Part shown: piece by piece, positions 5,665-7,386 of the stretch | Position numbering within the stretch: the first letter of the stretch is position 1 | How the letters are laid out: every line of letters begins with the position of its first letter | Source: an uncultured Treponema sp. | Lineage (GTDB): Bacteria > Spirochaetota > Spirochaetia > Treponematales > Treponemataceae | Assembly: GCA_934699065.1 (NCBI GenBank) | Contig: CAKUWD010000144.1 | Span: forward strand, 1-7,386 | DNA length: 7,386 nucleotides | Direction: 5' to 3' | Translations under genes and position numbers: made by a program | Notes under the pieces: model-generated | The model's input: only the letters and a program-made list of their open reading frames with translations | The model's database searches: none | What the model was told of the DNA's origin: nothing

Positions 5665-6639
5665 ATGAGTATCGAAAAAAAGCCTCTCGTAAATGACCTT
5701 TACACAGCTGATCCTTCAGCACATGTTTTTAACGGAAAAATTTATATCTACCCTTCACATGACGAAGACATTGATGTAGAGAGCAACGACAACGGCGATC
5801 AGTACGACATGAAAGACTATCATGTTTACGAAATGAAGGACACAGAAACTTATCCACGCGACTGCGGCTGTGTTTTCACACTTAAAGATGTAAAATGGGC
5901 AAGCAAACAGCTTTGGGCTCCTGACTGCGCAGAAAAAGACGGAAAATATTATTTTTATTTCCCGGCACGCGACAAGACTGGAATGTTCCGTGTAGGCGTT
6001 GCTGTTGGTGACAAGCCGGAAGGTCCATTCACTCCTGAAGATGACTACATTCAGGGAACATACTCAATTGATCCATGCTGTTTCCAGGACACAGATAACA
6101 AATACTACCTTACAATGGGTGGACTCTGGGGCGGCCAGCTTGATCAGTACCGCAACAACAAGTGGAGCGCAGACAACAAAGAACCACAGGGAAAAGAACC
6201 TGCATGTACTCCAAAAATCGCTCTTCTTAAAGACAACATGAAAGAGCTCGCAGAAGAACTCCGCGACCTCGTAATTGTTGATGAAAAAGGCCAGCCGCTT
6301 ACTGGTGGTGATGATGTTCGCCGCTACTTTGAAGATCCATGGCTCTTCAAGAAGGGAGATACATACTACTTCACATACTCAACTGGTACATCACACCTTT
6401 TGTGCTATGCAACAAGCAAGAATGTTTACGGACCTTATACTTACGGCGGATGTATTTTAAGCCCTGTTTTGGGCTGGACAACACACCACTCAATTCTTGA
6501 GTTCAACGGAAAGTGGTACCTTTTCTACCACGACTGCGAGCGTTCAAATGGTGTCAACCAGAAGCGCAATGTTAAGTTCCGCGAACTTACCTTCAAGCCT
6601 GATGGAAAAATCCAGACCCTGGACGGCTTCGACCGCTAA
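5665..6639 (+). CDS. Glycoside hydrolase family 43 protein (beta-xylosidase/alpha-L-arabinofuranosidase type), cytoplasmic
   Basis: The 324-residue protein is the size of a single GH43 five-bladed beta-propeller catalytic domain. The three expected acidic residues are visible: general base D16 in TADPSAHVF, pKa modulator D136 in SIDPCCF, and general acid E223 in RYFEDPWLF. A conserved-looking THHSILEFNGKWYLFYHD stretch (273-290) includes a histidine suited to the active-site metal or substrate position. There is no signal peptide, so it should act in the cytoplasm on imported oligosaccharides, most likely xylo- or arabino-oligosaccharides. GH43 substrate specificity cannot be settled by eye. 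There is no extra carbohydrate-binding domain. It is a single-gene unit with its own promoter, a LacI-type operator and a terminator, which points to sugar induction. Its many C-ending codons suggest high expression or a different history from the AT-rich genes to the left. Confidence 0.85.
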   Translation: MSIEKKPLVNDLYTADPSAHVFNGKIYIYPSHDEDIDVESNDNGDQYDMKDYHVYEMKDTETYPRDCGCVFTLKDVKWASKQLWAPDCAEKDGKYYFYFPARDKTGMFRVGVAVGDKPEGPFTPEDDYIQGTYSIDPCCFQDTDNKYYLTMGGLWGGQLDQYRNNKWSADNKEPQGKEPACTPKIALLKDNMKELAEELRDLVIVDEKGQPLTGGDDVRRYFEDPWLFKKGDTYYFTYSTGTSHLLCYATSKNVYGPYTYGGCILSPVLGWTTHHSILEFNGKWYLFYHDCERSNGVNQKRNVKFRELTFKPDGKIQTLDGFDR

Positions 6640-6655
6640 CAATAAGACTTAAAAC

Positions 6656-6691
6656 AAAAAAATCCAGTCGCACACGACTGGATTTTTTTTT
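6656..6691 (+). terminator. Rho-independent terminator of the GH43 gene, probably bidirectional
   Basis: A perfect 9-bp stem, ATCCAGTCG (6662-6670) with CGACTGGAT (6675-6683), closes a CACA loop and runs into nine T (6683-6691). Five A before the stem (6656-6660) extend the pairing and give a U-tract in the other direction, so it could also stop minus-strand transcripts that pass the tRNA. Confidence 0.9.
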
Positions 6692-6712
6692 GGGCCATCT
6701 TAGACTTGAACT
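6691..6712 (-). repeat. Copy of the tRNA 3' end (T-loop to discriminator base), degenerate tRNA remnant
   Basis: These 22 bases match 6859-6880, the 3' end of the intact tRNA, at 21 positions and in the same orientation. The only mismatch is 6701 (T) against 6869 (A). The match runs from the T-arm (tRNA position 52) to the discriminator A73 and ends at A73. Beyond it on the T-stem side the pairing is lost: GCGAG faces CTAAG with only two pairs possible, so no functional tRNA is encoded. A third, shorter look-alike, GGGCCATTTTAG at 6755-6766, matches 11 of 12 bases of 6692-6703. This could be an attachment-site-like duplication or the tail of a decayed tandem tRNA. Confidence 0.65.
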
Positions 6713-6785
6713 CGCCTACGATAGCAGAACCGTTAAAAAATGGGCTGCGGCAGCGGGCCATTTTAGGTTCTACCATCGTAGGGCG
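6713..6785. repeat. 73-nt imperfect inverted repeat / long stem-loop
   Basis: The outer arms 6713-6731 and 6766-6785 pair over about 19 positions, with two mismatches (6723/6774 and 6725/6772) and one bulged G (6783). An inner stem, AAAATGG (6737-6743) with CCATTTT (6758-6764), continues into GCTG (6744-6747) with CAGC (6751-6754). That inner part has a CGG loop and a GGG bulge at 6755-6757. It lies directly beside the tRNA remnant. There is no U-tract, so it is not a terminator. It may be part of a small RNA, a palindromic repeat element or a recombination site. Confidence 0.6.
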
Positions 6786-6786
6786 C

Positions 6787-6809
6787 CCTCACCGGCTAAG
6801 TCGGTGAGG
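6787..6809. repeat. GC-rich hairpin with 8-bp perfect stem
   Basis: CCTCACCG (6787-6794) pairs with CGGTGAGG (6802-6809) around a seven-base loop. Only ATTTT follows on the plus strand, which makes a poor terminator. It starts one base after the long stem-loop ends and may belong to the same structured element. Confidence 0.55.
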
Positions 6810-6820
6810 ATTTTAAAGAT

Positions 6821-6850
6821 AAAAAAAGTTCCGTTAGCAAACGGAACTTT
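6821..6850 (-). terminator. Rho-independent terminator downstream of the tRNA
   Basis: A perfect 11-bp stem, AAAGTTCCGTT (6825-6835) with AACGGAACTTT (6840-6850), closes a four-base loop. On the minus strand it is followed by a run of T (complement of the A at 6821-6827). It lies eight bases beyond the tRNA 3' end and would end transcripts of the tRNA and of any glmS read-through. Confidence 0.85.
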
Positions 6851-6858
6851 AAAAAATC

Positions 6859-6931
6859 TGGGCCATCTAAGACTTGAACTTAGGACCAAAGGATTATGAG
6901 TCCTCTGCTCTAACCACTGAGCTAATGGCCC
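6859..6931 (-). tRNA. tRNA with anticodon CAT, best read as tRNA-Ile2 (lysidine type); alternative elongator tRNA-Met
   Basis: All 73 positions fold as a tRNA. The acceptor stem GGGCCAT/ATGGCCC has seven perfect pairs, the D-arm is GCTC/GAGC, the anticodon loop is CTCATAA (CAT at 6898-6896), the T-arm is CTAAG/CTTAG with loop TTCAAGT, and the discriminator is A73. CCA is not encoded and would be added afterwards. The sequence resembles E. coli tRNA-Ile2 as I recall it: the D-loop AGTGGTTA, the G27-U43 wobble, the TTGGTC variable region and the GTTCAAGTC T-arm. Pairs C4-G69 and C5-G68 are known recognition features for TilS, which converts C34 to lysidine so the tRNA reads AUA as isoleucine. 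It lies 44 bases downstream of glmS on the same strand and is followed by a strong terminator. Confidence 0.85.
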
Positions 6932-6944
6932 GAAATGTTTATAT

Positions 6945-6973
6945 AATTTATCAGAAAATTATAAAAAACTCAA
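6945..6973 (-). promoter_or_regulatory. Weak candidate promoter for the tRNA
   Basis: On the minus strand TTGAGT (6973-6968) and TAAATT (6950-6945) are 17 bp apart, giving a short 5' leader for RNase P to remove. The boxes are weak and the spacer is very A/T-rich. Co-transcription with glmS is an alternative. Confidence 0.3.
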
Positions 6974-6975
6974 TA

Positions 6976-7386
6976 CTACTCAACTGTAACGCTCTTTGCG
7001 AGATTACGTGGCTTATCAGGATTATAGCCACGCATAATTGCACAATAGTAAGCAAAAAGCTGAGCTGGAATTATAGTCAGTATTGAAGCCAGAGTTGAAG
7101 AACAAGCAGGAATCTTAAATACTTCATCTGCTTTTCCTTCAAATGCACCGCTTTCATCCTGAGTAATTACAAGAACGGTTGCCCCTCGGCTTTTTACCTC
7201 AACCATGTTTGAACCTATTTTATCATAAAGTTTTGGTTCACTGGCAATTGCTACAACAAGAGTCTGAGGATCAATTAAAGCAATAGGACCATGTTTAAGT
7301 TCTCCAGCAGCAAATGCCTCTGAATGCATATAAGAAACTTCTTTAAGTTTTAAGGCACTCTCAAGAGATGTTGCACTATCAAACTG
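6976..7386 (-). CDS. glmS: Glutamine-fructose-6-phosphate aminotransferase (isomerizing), C-terminal part, cut by window edge
   Basis: The last 136 residues of GlmS are present; the frame is open to the edge at 7386 and the glutaminase domain and first SIS domain lie outside. GlmS makes glucosamine-6-phosphate from fructose-6-phosphate and glutamine, the first step towards UDP-GlcNAc and peptidoglycan. The fragment holds the second SIS domain. LKLKEVSYMHSEAFAAGELK with HGP (fragment residues 12-34) contains E16 and H32, equivalent to E. coli E488 and H504. The C-tail DKPRNLAKSVTVE carries K131, equivalent to K603, which forms the Schiff base with the sugar. The methionine at 7329 is internal, not a start. 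No terminator separates its stop from the tRNA 44 bases downstream, so the terminator after the tRNA may serve both. Confidence 0.95.
   Translation of the reverse strand, partial: QFDSATSLESALKLKEVSYMHSEAFAAGELKHGPIALIDPQTLVVAIASEPKLYDKIGSNMVEVKSRGATVLVITQDESGAFEGKADEVFKIPACSSTLASILTIIPAQLFAYYCAIMRGYNPDKPRNLAKSVTVE

Noticed and set aside
6705..6785. Integron attC site made by the long stem-loop
   Set aside because: The imperfect hairpin is suggestive, but I cannot find paired RYYYAAC and GTTRRRY core boxes at its ends, and there is no integrase or cassette pattern.
6690..7086. Short plus-strand open frames at 6690-6899 and 6874-7086
   Set aside because: They run through the tRNA, its terminator, the hairpins and antisense to glmS, and have no ribosome site or recognisable protein.

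Overview
The window is AT-rich (roughly 40% G+C by eye) and holds eight complete protein genes, one protein gene cut by the right edge, one tRNA gene and a structured intergenic region. Nothing in it fixes the taxonomy. The AT-rich composition, a membrane-anchored EAL protein, a stand-alone ATPase-fold protein, a cytoplasmic GH43 enzyme and several starts without Shine-Dalgarno sequences would suit a gut- or rumen-type spirochaete (Treponema-like). That placement is an inference of low to moderate strength.

Layout. 16-420 (+) is an Rrf2-family regulator with three candidate Fe-S cysteines. 417-1085 (-) is a stand-alone GHKL/HATPase-fold protein whose stop codon overlaps that of the regulator. 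1204-1974 (+) is a TrmJ-type tRNA 2'-O-methyltransferase. 1949-3895 (-) is a 648-residue membrane protein with a degenerate GGDEF-like region and an EAL domain whose catalytic residues are all present; its 3' end overlaps trmJ by 26 bp. 3982-4665 and 4662-5573 (+) form an ATGA-overlapped pair: a HAD-family pyrimidine 5'-nucleotidase-like phosphatase and a PfkB-family sugar kinase. 5665-6639 (+) is a cytoplasmic GH43 glycosidase. It has its own promoter, a perfect 18-bp LacI-type operator just downstream of the predicted transcription start, and a strong terminator. 6859-6931 (-) is a tRNA with anticodon CAT, best read as tRNA-Ile2. 6976-7386 (-) is the C-terminal 136 residues of GlmS.

How the genes fit together. 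Most are short independent transcription units of mixed function: Fe-S/redox-type regulation, c-di-GMP breakdown, tRNA modification, phosphate and sugar metabolism, hemicellulose side-chain breakdown and amino-sugar synthesis. The GH43 unit is the clearest regulated unit, probably induced by a sugar through a LacI-family repressor encoded elsewhere.

The most unusual stretch is 6640-6860. A 22-bp near-perfect copy of the tRNA 3' end (T-loop to discriminator base) lies 168 bp from the real one, in the same orientation. The space between holds a 73-nt imperfect stem-loop, a second GC-rich hairpin and the tRNA terminator. This could be the scar of a tRNA-targeted insertion or a decayed tandem tRNA. 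A second pattern is that four genes lack a Shine-Dalgarno sequence and have candidate -10 boxes placing transcription starts at, or within about six bases of, the ATG, suggesting leaderless or nearly leaderless mRNAs. I see no CRISPR array, insertion sequence or transposase gene.
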